A stretch of 64,000 bases of DNA from the NCBI GenBank assembly GCA_038528385.1, contig JBCBET010000007.1, positions 1 through 64,000 of the forward strand, written 5' to 3'. The notes below the pieces were generated by a model, which was not told the origin of the DNA, searched no databases, and saw only the letters and a program-made list of their open reading frames with translations. The position numbers and the translations under genes were made by a program. The stretch comes from Shimia_B sp038528385 (GTDB taxonomy: Bacteria > Pseudomonadota > Alphaproteobacteria > Rhodobacterales > Rhodobacteraceae). Shown one piece after another: positions 51,025-60,100 of the stretch (positions within the stretch are counted from its first letter, which is position 1; each line of letters opens with the position of its first letter).

Positions 51025-52371
51025 TTAACCCTCCTTCTCGATCTTGGTGAGGCAGTCACGAAGCGCCTCGCCGTATTCGTACTTGGCCGGGCAGGCAAAA
51101 CCCACGAGGCCCATGTCTTCTTCATCAAGCTCCAGCACGCCCAGCGCCTGGGCCTGGTCGGTATCCATCACGAGCATCGCGCGCAGCAGCTGCGTGGGCA
51201 GGTAATCCTGCGGCATCAACTCCTCGAACGTGCCGTAGGGCACCATGGCCCGACGCCCGCCGTTCAGGTTCGACGTAAGGGCGTAGGTCTTTTTCGCAAA
51301 GGCCGAGCCCAGCACCGGCTGCATCGCGTATTTCTCGCGCATGGGCCGGATCCAACCGAAGGAATGCTGACGCTTGTCTTCTTCGATCACGGTGACCTGC
51401 CGCGCATACCGGCCAAGATAGGCGCTTTCGCCTTCCCCTGCCCGGCCGGACAGGATGGAGCCGGAGATCAGGCGGAGCGGCGCGTCCTGCGCGATGCTGC
51501 CCCGGGTCAGATCGACCATGGAGGCCCCGGCGACCGTGCGGACGAGCCGAGGCTTCGTCATCTTGGGCCCGGCCAACGCGATGATGCGGGAGCCGTCGAG
51601 CCGGCCGGTCTCGAAAAGCCGTCCGATGGCGGTGACATCCTGATAACCGATGGTCCAGACCTGCCGCTCCGCCGTCACTTGCTCGAGGAAATGAATGTGC
51701 GTGCCTGCGAGGCCAGCCGGATGCGGGCCTGAAAAGGAAACCGGCTCCACGCCGGCGACGTCCTTGCCTGGGACGTCGGCATCCTGCGAATGACACAGGT
51801 AGGTCTTGCCGTCCGTGAGCTTCGCCACCAGTGCGAGCCCGCGAACGAAACTCTTCCGGTCGTCATCGATGATTTCAGCCGGATCGCCGGCGAGCGGTTC
51901 GGTGTCCATGGCAGACACGAAGATCGCCGCCGGGCGCCGGTCGGCGTCAGTGGGCGGCACCTTAGAATAGGGTCTCGTCCGAAACGACGTCCAAAGCCCC
52001 GCCGCTGCGAGCTTTTCCGTGATGCCCTCTGGCGTCTCGGCGTCCCCGACATCGGAAAAGTCGAGCGGATCCTGCCCCGCGGCCACTTCGATCTCGACGC
52101 TAATCAGGACGCGGCGTGCGCCCCGGTTGATCGCCTTCACGCGCCCCGACACGGGCGAGGTGGCAAAGACGTCCGGCGTGTCCTTGTGCGCGAAAATCGG
52201 GGAGCCTGCGGCGACGAGATCGCCTTCCTCCACCTGAAGCCGAGGCTTCATGCCCACGTAATCGGCACCGAGGAGCGCAACTTTCTGAACCGGCGGACCC
52301 TCAGTCATCCCCCGTTGCGGGGCACCGTCAATGGGAAGGTTGAGACCTCGTTTGAGAGAAAAGTGCTGCAC
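51025..52371 (-). CDS. nqrA: Na+-translocating NADH:quinone reductase subunit A
   Basis: A 448-residue peripheral subunit on the cytoplasmic side, first gene of the nqr operon. It begins FSLKRGLNLPIDGAP as in other NqrA and shows the barrel-sandwich hybrid motif region GADYVGMKPRLQVEEGD, then SGRVKAINRG, and the C-terminal LGVLELDEEDMGLVGFACPAKYEYG. The start is GTG 52371. It is divergent from apbE, with a 227-base gap that should hold both promoters. Confidence 0.95.
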   Translation of the reverse strand: MQHFSLKRGLNLPIDGAPQRGMTEGPPVQKVALLGADYVGMKPRLQVEEGDLVAAGSPIFAHKDTPDVFATSPVSGRVKAINRGARRVLISVEIEVAAGQDPLDFSDVGDAETPEGITEKLAAAGLWTSFRTRPYSKVPPTDADRRPAAIFVSAMDTEPLAGDPAEIIDDDRKSFVRGLALVAKLTDGKTYLCHSQDADVPGKDVAGVEPVSFSGPHPAGLAGTHIHFLEQVTAERQVWTIGYQDVTAIGRLFETGRLDGSRIIALAGPKMTKPRLVRTVAGASMVDLTRGSIAQDAPLRLISGSILSGRAGEGESAYLGRYARQVTVIEEDKRQHSFGWIRPMREKYAMQPVLGSAFAKKTYALTSNLNGGRRAMVPYGTFEELMPQDYLPTQLLRAMLVMDTDQAQALGVLELDEEDMGLVGFACPAKYEYGEALRDCLTKIEKEG

Positions 52372-52598
52372 GCGTGACTCGCTTCTGCATTTGCTGGTCG
52401 TTGCATGCCGGTGGATACAGACATCTCCGGGACGCCGAAAGGGGCGCGGGGTCGCAGCCCCACGCTTTCCCGCCGCGCGGCAAACTATGTCGCGGCACGG
52501 CGAAAAACTGTCATCCTAAGTGCCGTCTTGGGTTACTTTGTCGCGAGACGTCCCTGTGCCGTCTGATAAATGAGGTGCGATCCAAAACGAGGCATACC

Positions 52599-53615
52599 GT
52601 GGTAGACCCAACGATCATCTCCCGTCGCTCGCTCTTTTTCGTCCCGCTCGCGCTTGCGGCATGCAAAGACAGAACCAACATCGTCGAACTCGTCGGCAGC
52701 ACCATGGGCACGACCTATTCGGTGGTGGCTGTGGACCGAACCGGGACGCTCTCTCGCTCTTCGCTGCAATCGGCGGTGGATACGGCGCTCGCTGACGTGA
52801 ACGCCAGCATGTCGAACTGGGACGCGGCGTCTGAGATTTCGCGCTTGAATGCCGCGCGGTCATCCGACCCGATCTCCATTTCGCCGGCCTTGTCCAATGT
52901 GCTCACGGCCGCCGCCGACGTGCATTCTCTGTCGGACGGCCAGTTCGATGTGAGCACCGGCCCCCTCATCGATCTGTGGGGCTTTGGTGCCAAAAAGGGC
53001 GCGATGGGCATACCCACGGAGCAGGAGGTGCAGTCTGCATTGGCCCTCTCCGGTCAGGGCCGCGTCATCGCGCTCGCGGATGGCACCGTCACCAAACTGA
53101 ACCCAAGCGTGGAACTCTACCTCTCTGCCATCGGCAAGGGCTATGGGGTGGACGCGATCGGGCATGCTCTGGCCGCGCTCGGTGTCGAGGACTTCATGGT
53201 CGAAATCGGGGGTGACCTTCTCACCGCAGGCGTGAACCCGGATGGGGCACCCTGGCAGATCGGCATCGAAACGCCCAGTGCGCTTGCGGGTGTGCAGCAG
53301 GTCGTGGGCGTCACCGGCATGGGTCTCGCCACGTCCGGCGATTACCGCAATTACTTCGAGCGCGACGGCGTGCGCTACAGCCACATCCTCGACGCCAAAA
53401 CCGGTCGGCCGATCTCGCACCGCACGGCCAGTGCCACGGTTGTGACCGAAAATGCGATGCTCGCGGATGCGTGGGCCACGGCAATGCTTATCTTGGGTTC
53501 TGAAACTGGGCTTGAGCTGGCAGACGCCCTCGACATGCCCGCGCTCTTCATCGACCGGGAGGGTGACGGGTTCAAGGCGTCGGCCTCCTCGGCATTCGAA
53601 ACGCTCACGGCGTAA
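52599..53615 (+). CDS. apbE: FAD:protein FMN transferase
   Basis: A 338-residue periplasmic enzyme that attaches FMN to the Thr of NqrB and NqrC. The N-terminus SRRSLFFVPLALAAC has a twin-arginine-like pair and a lipobox, so it is likely a lipoprotein. The family motifs are seen: GSTMGTTYSV, SNWDAASEISRLN, STGPLIDLWGFG, IGKGYGVDAIG, EIGGDL, GLATSGDYRNYFERDG, and SHILDAKTGRPI. I choose GTG 52599 with ACGAGG upstream. The longer frame upstream is unlikely. It runs with nqrM and divergently from nqrA. Confidence 0.93.
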   Translation: MVDPTIISRRSLFFVPLALAACKDRTNIVELVGSTMGTTYSVVAVDRTGTLSRSSLQSAVDTALADVNASMSNWDAASEISRLNAARSSDPISISPALSNVLTAAADVHSLSDGQFDVSTGPLIDLWGFGAKKGAMGIPTEQEVQSALALSGQGRVIALADGTVTKLNPSVELYLSAIGKGYGVDAIGHALAALGVEDFMVEIGGDLLTAGVNPDGAPWQIGIETPSALAGVQQVVGVTGMGLATSGDYRNYFERDGVRYSHILDAKTGRPISHRTASATVVTENAMLADAWATAMLILGSETGLELADALDMPALFIDREGDGFKASASSAFETLTA

Positions 53616-53636
53616 CACAGCCCAAAGGAGCCTGAG

Positions 53637-53879
53637 ATGGAGACCTTCCTTCTCGCCTTCGCATTGATGCTACTGGTGATGCTCGGCATGGCGCTGGGCG
53701 TCATCTTCATGAACAAGCGGATCAAGGGGTCCTGCGGAGGGCTGAACGCCATCTCGGACGCGGATCAGTGCCTCGTCTGCAAGAAGGAAGTGGATCCGAA
53801 TTCGCCGCTCAAGGAGCGCCTTCAGGGCTGCCCCAAGGCCAAGAAGATCCTCGCCCAGATGGAGGCAGAGGGCGCCTAG
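53637..53879 (+). CDS. nqrM: NQR maturation factor NqrM
   Basis: An 80-residue protein with an N-terminal membrane segment (about residues 4-24) and four conserved Cys (GSCGG, CLVCKKE and GCPKAKK). It is required to insert the iron of NqrDE in Vibrio. Its place after apbE is usual. The ATG follows AAAGGAGCCTGAG. Confidence 0.92.
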   Translation: METFLLAFALMLLVMLGMALGVIFMNKRIKGSCGGLNAISDADQCLVCKKEVDPNSPLKERLQGCPKAKKILAQMEAEGA

Positions 53880-53888
53880 CGTTCCGGA

Positions 53889-54074
53889 TCACGTACCCGC
53901 CGCGAGGGGCACAAAAGCCAAAACGCCGAGCCCCGACGCGGCTCCCAGCCCGAAAAGCCACAGCTGCCAAGTCGGGCCCTCCGCTTTCCAGACGCTGCGA
54001 TAGCGCATGCCGCACAGGCACGCCGCCACGAAGATCAAGGTGGCAATTAGCGGGCTCAACGAGACATCAGACAT
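53889..54074 (-). CDS. Small membrane protein, unknown
   Basis: A 61-residue leftward ORF with two hydrophobic segments (residues ~6-24 and ~38-58), separated by a polar link with RYRSVWKAEGPTW. The charge pattern fits a two-span membrane protein. A GGGAAGG lies about 13 bases before the ATG. I do not recognise it. It starts ten bases from the convergent nqrM stop. Moderate chance that it is real. Confidence 0.5.
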   Translation of the reverse strand: MSDVSLSPLIATLIFVAACLCGMRYRSVWKAEGPTWQLWLFGLGAASGLGVLAFVPLAAGT

Positions 54075-54163
54075 AGAAAACAGCGGCCTTCCCTAACCGG
54101 CATCGCGTGACTAGGCTGTGGAGCACAGCAGGGGACAGAACACAACCAGGGAGGCCCTCCGCC

Positions 54164-54679
54164 ATGCCAAGTTCGTATCAGCCCGCGACCCGCGGCTCCA
54201 CCGCGAAGACGCACAGCCAGTCCATTTCCTCGAACACGGCCGGAGACGACGGCACCGTCGCCAACCTCCTCGCCACCAAAGGGCGCAACATCATCGCGAT
54301 CAGCCCCGAGGACACGATTTCGGCGGCCGTCGGCCTTCTGAAGGAAAAGAGGATCGGCGCCCTCGTCGTCACCGACAAGACGGGCGAGCTCAAGGGCATC
54401 CTCTCGGAGCGAGACATCGTTCGCAAACTCGCCGAGACGCCGGGCCAGACGCTGCCCCAGACCGTGGCCGAGAACATGACGGCCAAGGTCGTGACCTGCC
54501 AGCCGTCGGATTCGCTCGTGCTGGTGCTCCAACGCATGATGGAAGGCCGCTTCCGGCACATGCCCGTGCTCGAGCGCGGCAAGCTCTGCGGCATGGTCAC
54601 CATCGGCGATGTCGTTCAGTTCCGGCTGTCGGAGGTGGAACACGAGGCGCTCCAGCTCAAGCAGATGATCGTGGGGTAA
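54164..54679 (+). CDS. CBS-domain protein
   Basis: A 171-residue protein of two CBS domains (residues ~35-95 and ~105-165), the module that binds adenine nucleotides such as AMP or ATP. Seen are NIIAISPEDTISAAVGLLKEKRIGALVV, ILSERDIVRKLAE, and FRHMPVLERGKLCGMVTIGDVV. No other domain is fused. The AGGGAGG site at 54148-54154 supports ATG 54164 over an upstream start at 54107. Related stand-alone CBS proteins in proteobacteria have mostly unknown partners. Confidence 0.85.
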   Translation: MPSSYQPATRGSTAKTHSQSISSNTAGDDGTVANLLATKGRNIIAISPEDTISAAVGLLKEKRIGALVVTDKTGELKGILSERDIVRKLAETPGQTLPQTVAENMTAKVVTCQPSDSLVLVLQRMMEGRFRHMPVLERGKLCGMVTIGDVVQFRLSEVEHEALQLKQMIVG

Positions 54680-55251
54680 GCATCGCATCCGCGGGCCCGC
54701 AGGTCTTGACGCGCCAAACCACGGAGTTTCGGGCAAGCGAACAGAATGCGTTGTTGCGGACGGCTTTATGCCGTCGAGCTTGACACTTCGGGGGATACTG
54801 GACGGGGCTTGTGAAGCACCTGCGAGGGCGGAGGTCTGCCACGGAAGATTTCAGACCCCAATGGCACGTCGCGCATCGCGGCGCCTCTCGCCCCATTGCG
54901 TTTCCCAAGCTCGCGGAGAGCTTTCCCAAAGACGCCCTCAAAAGGTTGGCCCCAAAGAGACGCTCAGCCCCGAATTGAGCATGCCTGCGCACGCCACAGG
55001 TGCGACGTGGCCCGTGCAACACGTGCGACCCTCCCAGCGTGGGGCGAAGCTTTGCGGACCTTAGGCGGGGACTGATCCATCGATCCCCACGGGCGGTTCC
55101 GTTCGAGGGTCAAACCCATCGACCGTCGTGCCTCCCTCTCGAGCGCCACTCGGCGGTTGCCACGATTTCATCCGAGCACGTGACGGGGTGCTCTGGTCAC
55201 CCCGCGTATTTCAGGCCATCACGTTGCCAACCGAGGCCGGAGCGGACGCCC
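54680..55251. other. Gene-free region between the CBS gene and the alpha-glucosidase
   Basis: About 570 bases in which I see no gene. There is a perfect palindrome GCGGGCCCGC soon after the CBS stop, without a T-run. A TTGACA (near 54779) could be a -35 but I cannot pair it with a convincing -10. Short frames on either strand lack family features. The promoter of the alpha-glucosidase should be near its right end. Confidence 0.5.
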
Positions 55252-56889
55252 ATGAACAGCACGACGCGCAAGAACTGGTGGCGGGGCGCCAGTATCTACC
55301 AGATCTACCCAAGGTCCTTTCAGGACGATAACGGCGACGGGGTCGGTGACCTGGCCGGCATCACCCGCCGCCTCGATCATGTCGCCTCCCTCGGCGTCGA
55401 CGCCATCTGGCTCTCCCCGTTCTTTCCCTCGCCCATGAAGGATATGGGGTATGACGTGGCCGACTACCGGGGCGTCGATCCCCTGTTTGGCACGCTCGAC
55501 GACTTCGATAGCCTTCTCGCCCGCGCCCAGGGCCTGGGGCTCAAGGTCATCATCGACCAGGTGCTCTCGCATTCCTCCGACCGGCATCCTTGGTTTTTGG
55601 AAAGCCGCACCTCCCGCGAGAACCCGCGCGCCGACTGGTATGTCTGGGCTGACCCCTCCGAGGACGGTACGCCGCCGAACAATTGGCTGTCCGTCTTCGG
55701 CGGCCCGGCCTGGGAGTGGGAGCCGCGCAGGCATCAGTATTTCCTGCACAACTTCCTGACCGAACAGCCTGACCTAAACCTCTGGAACCCCGCCGTTCAG
55801 GACGCGCTCCTGGCCGAGGTCCGGTTCTGGCTCGACCGCGGCGTGGACGGCTTTCGCCTCGACGTGGCGAATTTCTACTTTCACGACAGGGCGCTCACCG
55901 ACAATCCCCCCGCCCCGCCAGAGCGCCGCGCCCATGCGCGCGAGACCTACGGTCACCAGGACCACGTGTTCGACAAGAACCGCCCTGAAACCATCGTCTT
56001 CCTTGAAAGGCTGCGCGCGCTCACCGATGAATATCCGGATCGCATGATCGTGGGCGAGGTGAGCGAGGACGGGGACAAGGCGCTCGACCTCATGGCCGCG
56101 TACACGGCCGGCGACAAGCGCTTGCACATGGCCTATTCCTTCGAGCTTCTGGGCCCTGCTTTCTCTGCCGCCCATATCCGCCGGAACGTGGAGCGCTTCT
56201 TCGAAAGCGCGCCCGATGGCTGGCCCTGCTGGGCGTTCTCCAACCATGACTGCGTGCGCCATGTGAGCCGCTGGGCCGACCATGGCACGCACCCGCACGC
56301 CCTGGCGCGCCAGTGCATCGCGATCCTCGCGTCGCTCGAGGGAAATATCGGGCTCTACCAGGGCGAGGAACTCGGACAGACCGAGACGGAGTTGGACTAT
56401 CACGAAATCACCGATCCCCCGGGGCTGCGCTTCTGGCCCGACGTGAAGGGACGGGACGGATGCCGGACGCCGATGGTCTGGGAGGCCGACAAAACCCATG
56501 GCGGGTTCAGCGCGGCGACGCCGTGGCTCCCGGTGAAGCCGCCCCAACAGGCCCGCGCGGTCGATCAGCAGGCCGCATCGAACGACAGCACGCTGGCCTT
56601 CTACCGCGACGTCCTCGCCTTCCGCGCCGACACCGAAGCCCTTCGGACGGGACGGACGGCCTTCATCGACCTGCCCGAGCCGCTTCTGGCGTTCTCGCGG
56701 GGCGGCGAGGTCACATGCGTCTTCAACCTCTCCAGGGTGCCGCAGCGCTTGGAGGTGGACGGGGAGGCGCGGCTTTTCGGGCCGCAGGCGGCCGAACGTG
56801 ACGGCGCGGCACTGGTGCTGCCGGGAAGCGGTTTCGCCTTTTTTTCCGGGCGGGCCGGACTCCGCGTTGAGGCGTCGCAGGGCGCGTGA
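55252..56889 (+). CDS. Alpha-glucosidase, GH13 family
   Basis: A 545-residue cytoplasmic GH13 enzyme that releases glucose from alpha-glucosides such as maltose, sucrose or trehalose-like substrates. Barrel motifs are in order: DGVGDLAGITRRLDHV, DVADYRGVDP, VLSHSS, the nucleophile in DGFRLDVANF, the acid/base Glu in IVGEVSED, and FSNHDCVR with the transition-state Asp. The ATG 55252 is chosen because the upstream frame is without protein character. It resembles AglA of rhizobia and Rhodobacterales, but the usual agl transporter genes are not next to it. Confidence 0.92.
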   Translation: MNSTTRKNWWRGASIYQIYPRSFQDDNGDGVGDLAGITRRLDHVASLGVDAIWLSPFFPSPMKDMGYDVADYRGVDPLFGTLDDFDSLLARAQGLGLKVIIDQVLSHSSDRHPWFLESRTSRENPRADWYVWADPSEDGTPPNNWLSVFGGPAWEWEPRRHQYFLHNFLTEQPDLNLWNPAVQDALLAEVRFWLDRGVDGFRLDVANFYFHDRALTDNPPAPPERRAHARETYGHQDHVFDKNRPETIVFLERLRALTDEYPDRMIVGEVSEDGDKALDLMAAYTAGDKRLHMAYSFELLGPAFSAAHIRRNVERFFESAPDGWPCWAFSNHDCVRHVSRWADHGTHPHALARQCIAILASLEGNIGLYQGEELGQTETELDYHEITDPPGLRFWPDVKGRDGCRTPMVWEADKTHGGFSAATPWLPVKPPQQARAVDQQAASNDSTLAFYRDVLAFRADTEALRTGRTAFIDLPEPLLAFSRGGEVTCVFNLSRVPQRLEVDGEARLFGPQAAERDGAALVLPGSGFAFFSGRAGLRVEASQGA

Positions 56890-57161
56890 GGTGCAGGAGC
56901 CCGGTTTGCGCGGTGGAAGGGCCTGTCGTATGCTGGGCGGCTCACTCTCAGGGCCCATGATCCCGCCAACTCAAAAATAACGTCACCACTGCTTACCTTT
57001 TTTTCGGCGAAGCCCTTGCCAGAAGGGTGGTGAACCTAGTATTCGGCACGCTACAGCTGCAAACGCGCGTGTGCGTGCGCGTTGACGACCCCGTAAGACA
57101 CCGCCACTGCTATCGCTCGCATGGCTTTGACAGGCTTGAACGCTGCCAAAGGACATCGCCC

Positions 57162-60100
57162 GTGACTGATTTGACCGCGCCATTCGGCCTTTACGATCCG
57201 ACCCTGGAGAAAAGCTCCTGCGGCGTGGGATTCCTCACGCGGAAATCCAGCGAGCAGACCCACGACCTTCTCGTGAAAGGGCACGAGGCCCTGTGTTCGG
57301 TTCCGCATCGCGGCGGCATGTCCTCCGAGGGCGTGGGAGACGGCGCGGGCATTTCGGTCGACCTGTCTCTGAAGTTCTTCTCCAAGCTCGTGGGACGGAC
57401 GTTGGAAAAGGGCACCTTCGGCGTCGGCAACTTCTTCATGCCCGCCGACACGTCCCAGCATGCCCATGCCGAAGAGCTGATCGAAAGCGCGCTGAAGGCC
57501 GCCGGTTTCACCATCCTCGTGGCGCGTGAGGTGGAAGTGAACAGCGATGCCATCGGCGCGCGAGCCGCCAAATGGCAGCTTCCCATCCGCCAGTGGATAT
57601 TCGCGGCGCCGGACGGCTTGCGCGGGGCCGCGCTCGATAGCCGGATCCACACGACGCTTCTCGAGATCGAGGCCGTGGCCTACACGCAGCCCGAGCTCGA
57701 TGGTCTCTACCCGTTGTCGCTCAGCGCGCGGATGCAGGTGTTTAAAGGGCGGCTGAACAGCTGGGAAATCATGCCGTACTTCAAGGACCTCTGGGACGAG
57801 GACCATGAAGTGCACACGATGTATTTCCACACGCGGTTCTCCACCAACACGGACCCGCACCCCACCATGGCGCAGCCCTTCCGCCTGATGGCGCATAATG
57901 GCGAACTGAACACCGATAAGAAGAACCGCCTGTCCGAAGCGGCCGTGGCGCTTGCACGCAACAAGGCGATCGTGCGCCCGAAAGGCCAATCCGACAGCTG
58001 CCGCCTCGACCAGACGCTCAATAGCCGCGTCTACGAAGAGGGCGTGGACCTCGTGACCGCCGTCGTGGCCATGATGCCGCCCGCCTGGGAAAACGATAAG
58101 GACATCGATCCTGACGTGAAGGCCATGCTCGAGTACTTCTCTCTCTTCGAGGAGAAGAATGACGGCCCGGCAGCGCTGATCTTCGGGGACGGCAACATCA
58201 TCGGAGCCCGTTTGGACAGGCTCGGACTGCGGCCGCTGCGCACGGTGGAGACGGAAGACTATCTCGCTGTTATGTCCGAGGCGGGCCAGATCTCCTTTCC
58301 GCCGGAAAGCGTCATTCGCCGCGGTCGCGTGGCCGCGGGCGGCATGATCTATTTCAACCACGAAGAAGGCCGCATCTACGAGACCGAAGATGCGCTCGAG
58401 ATGCTGGCCGAAGCCGAGGACTATCCCGCGCTCCTGGAGGCCGCGGCCATCAACATCGACGATTTGCCGAGCGCCGACGATGATCCCGGCCTAGCGGCCA
58501 CGCGCTACCTCGGCGATCTGACGACCCCTGCCCGCTACGTGGCCTATACGCACAACCAGGAAAGCTTCAAATTCCTGATGGACCCGATGCTGCAAAACGG
58601 CGTCGAGAAGGTCTCGGCGATGGGCTACGGCAACGCCATCAACGCGCTCTCCGATCAGGAAGGCGGCGTTGCCAAGTACTTCTCGCAGCGGTTCGCGCAG
58701 GTGACGAACCCGCCGCTCGACTCGATCCGCGAGGCGGACGGCATGACGCTCCGCGTGGCCCTCGGAGAAAAGCCGCACATGGGCAAATCCCGCTCGCGGC
58801 AGATCGTGGTCAACACGCCGATCCTGCGCATGTCGGACATGCTGAAGATCAAGAAGCAAGAACACACGCCTTGGGACAGGTTCGATATCCTTTATGGCCC
58901 GGCCTTCAACGATGCCGCCGCGAATGAGCGCGCGCTGACTGAGGCCGTCGATCAGGTCGCCAACGACGTGGTGACCTTCGCCCGCGAAAAGGGTGGCATC
59001 GCCATCCTAACCGACCGCCATGTCTCGACGACGCTTGCGCCGCTCCCGATGTCGCTCGCCATCTCGGCGATCAATCAGCGGCTCATCGAAGAGGGCCTCC
59101 GGTTCAAGGTGTCGCTCGTCGTCGAGTCCGGTCAGCTTTCCTCATCGCATCACGTGGCCTGCGCCCTCGGCTTCGGGGCGTCCGCGGTCTACCCGCTCGC
59201 CGTGCGCCTGCGCGCCGAGGAGCTCTTTGGCCACGACAAGGCCTATGATCACTACGCCAAGTTCCAGAAGGCTTGCGAGAAGGCCCTCATGAAGACGATG
59301 GGCAAGGTCGGTCTTTGCACGGTCGAGTCCTATTCGGGCGGCGAGTTCTTCGAGCCGAACTTCCTCGACACGAACGACCCCATCTTCGCGCGGTATTTCC
59401 CGAATATGCGGACGCCCGTGGGCGGCGTGCGCTTTGACCGGGTTGCACAATCCGTGGCGGATTGGCATGCCCGTGCTCTCACGGTCACGTCGGACGCTGA
59501 CATTCCGATCCTCGGGCTCTTCAAGGAGCGCGCGGAAGGGGCAGGCCACTCCTACGGCACCACGGCCGTCCGCGGCTTCGTGGACCTGACGGAAGAGCCG
59601 ATTTCATTCGACCGGCCCGTCGCGAACAACGCCCTGGACGGCGAGACGGACCCGCTCCGCCTGCTGACGCTCCGGCAGATGGACGACGCCTTCGGCATCG
59701 ACGACAAGGGCTACGTCAACACCTCCTTCGAGAAGCTGACGACCGACCAGATCGACCGTTTCGAGATCACGCCAGGCTACCGCCGCTTCAGCGAGATCAT
59801 GGCAGAGGAGCGCGGACGCCGTCCTGCCGCCCTGCGCGATGTGCTGGGCTTCCCGGCGGACATCACGTTCATGGACAAGGTCGAAGACATCAAGAAAGAG
59901 ATGATGCTCTTCAACCGCGCCGGGAACAACGACTTCATCATCCGCGGCCTCGAGGTGGAAGAGCTCGGCGCAGGCGAGTACCTGCTGCGCCTGACCGGCC
60001 CGAAAGCCACCGATATCGGGCGCCTGGATGCCCTGGGCGAAAGTCTTGTCCAGCGCTTTGGCGAGGATGTCGAAGGCCACCACATCACGCGCGGCTGCTT

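Noticed and set aside
54690..54702. GCGGGCCCGC palindrome as a terminator after the CBS gene
   Set aside because: No T-run follows, and short GC palindromes are common in this background.
57027..57161. Upstream start for the GltB-type protein
   Set aside because: The extra 45 residues have no protein character. The GTG at 57162 places the nucleophile Cys close to the N-terminus as expected.
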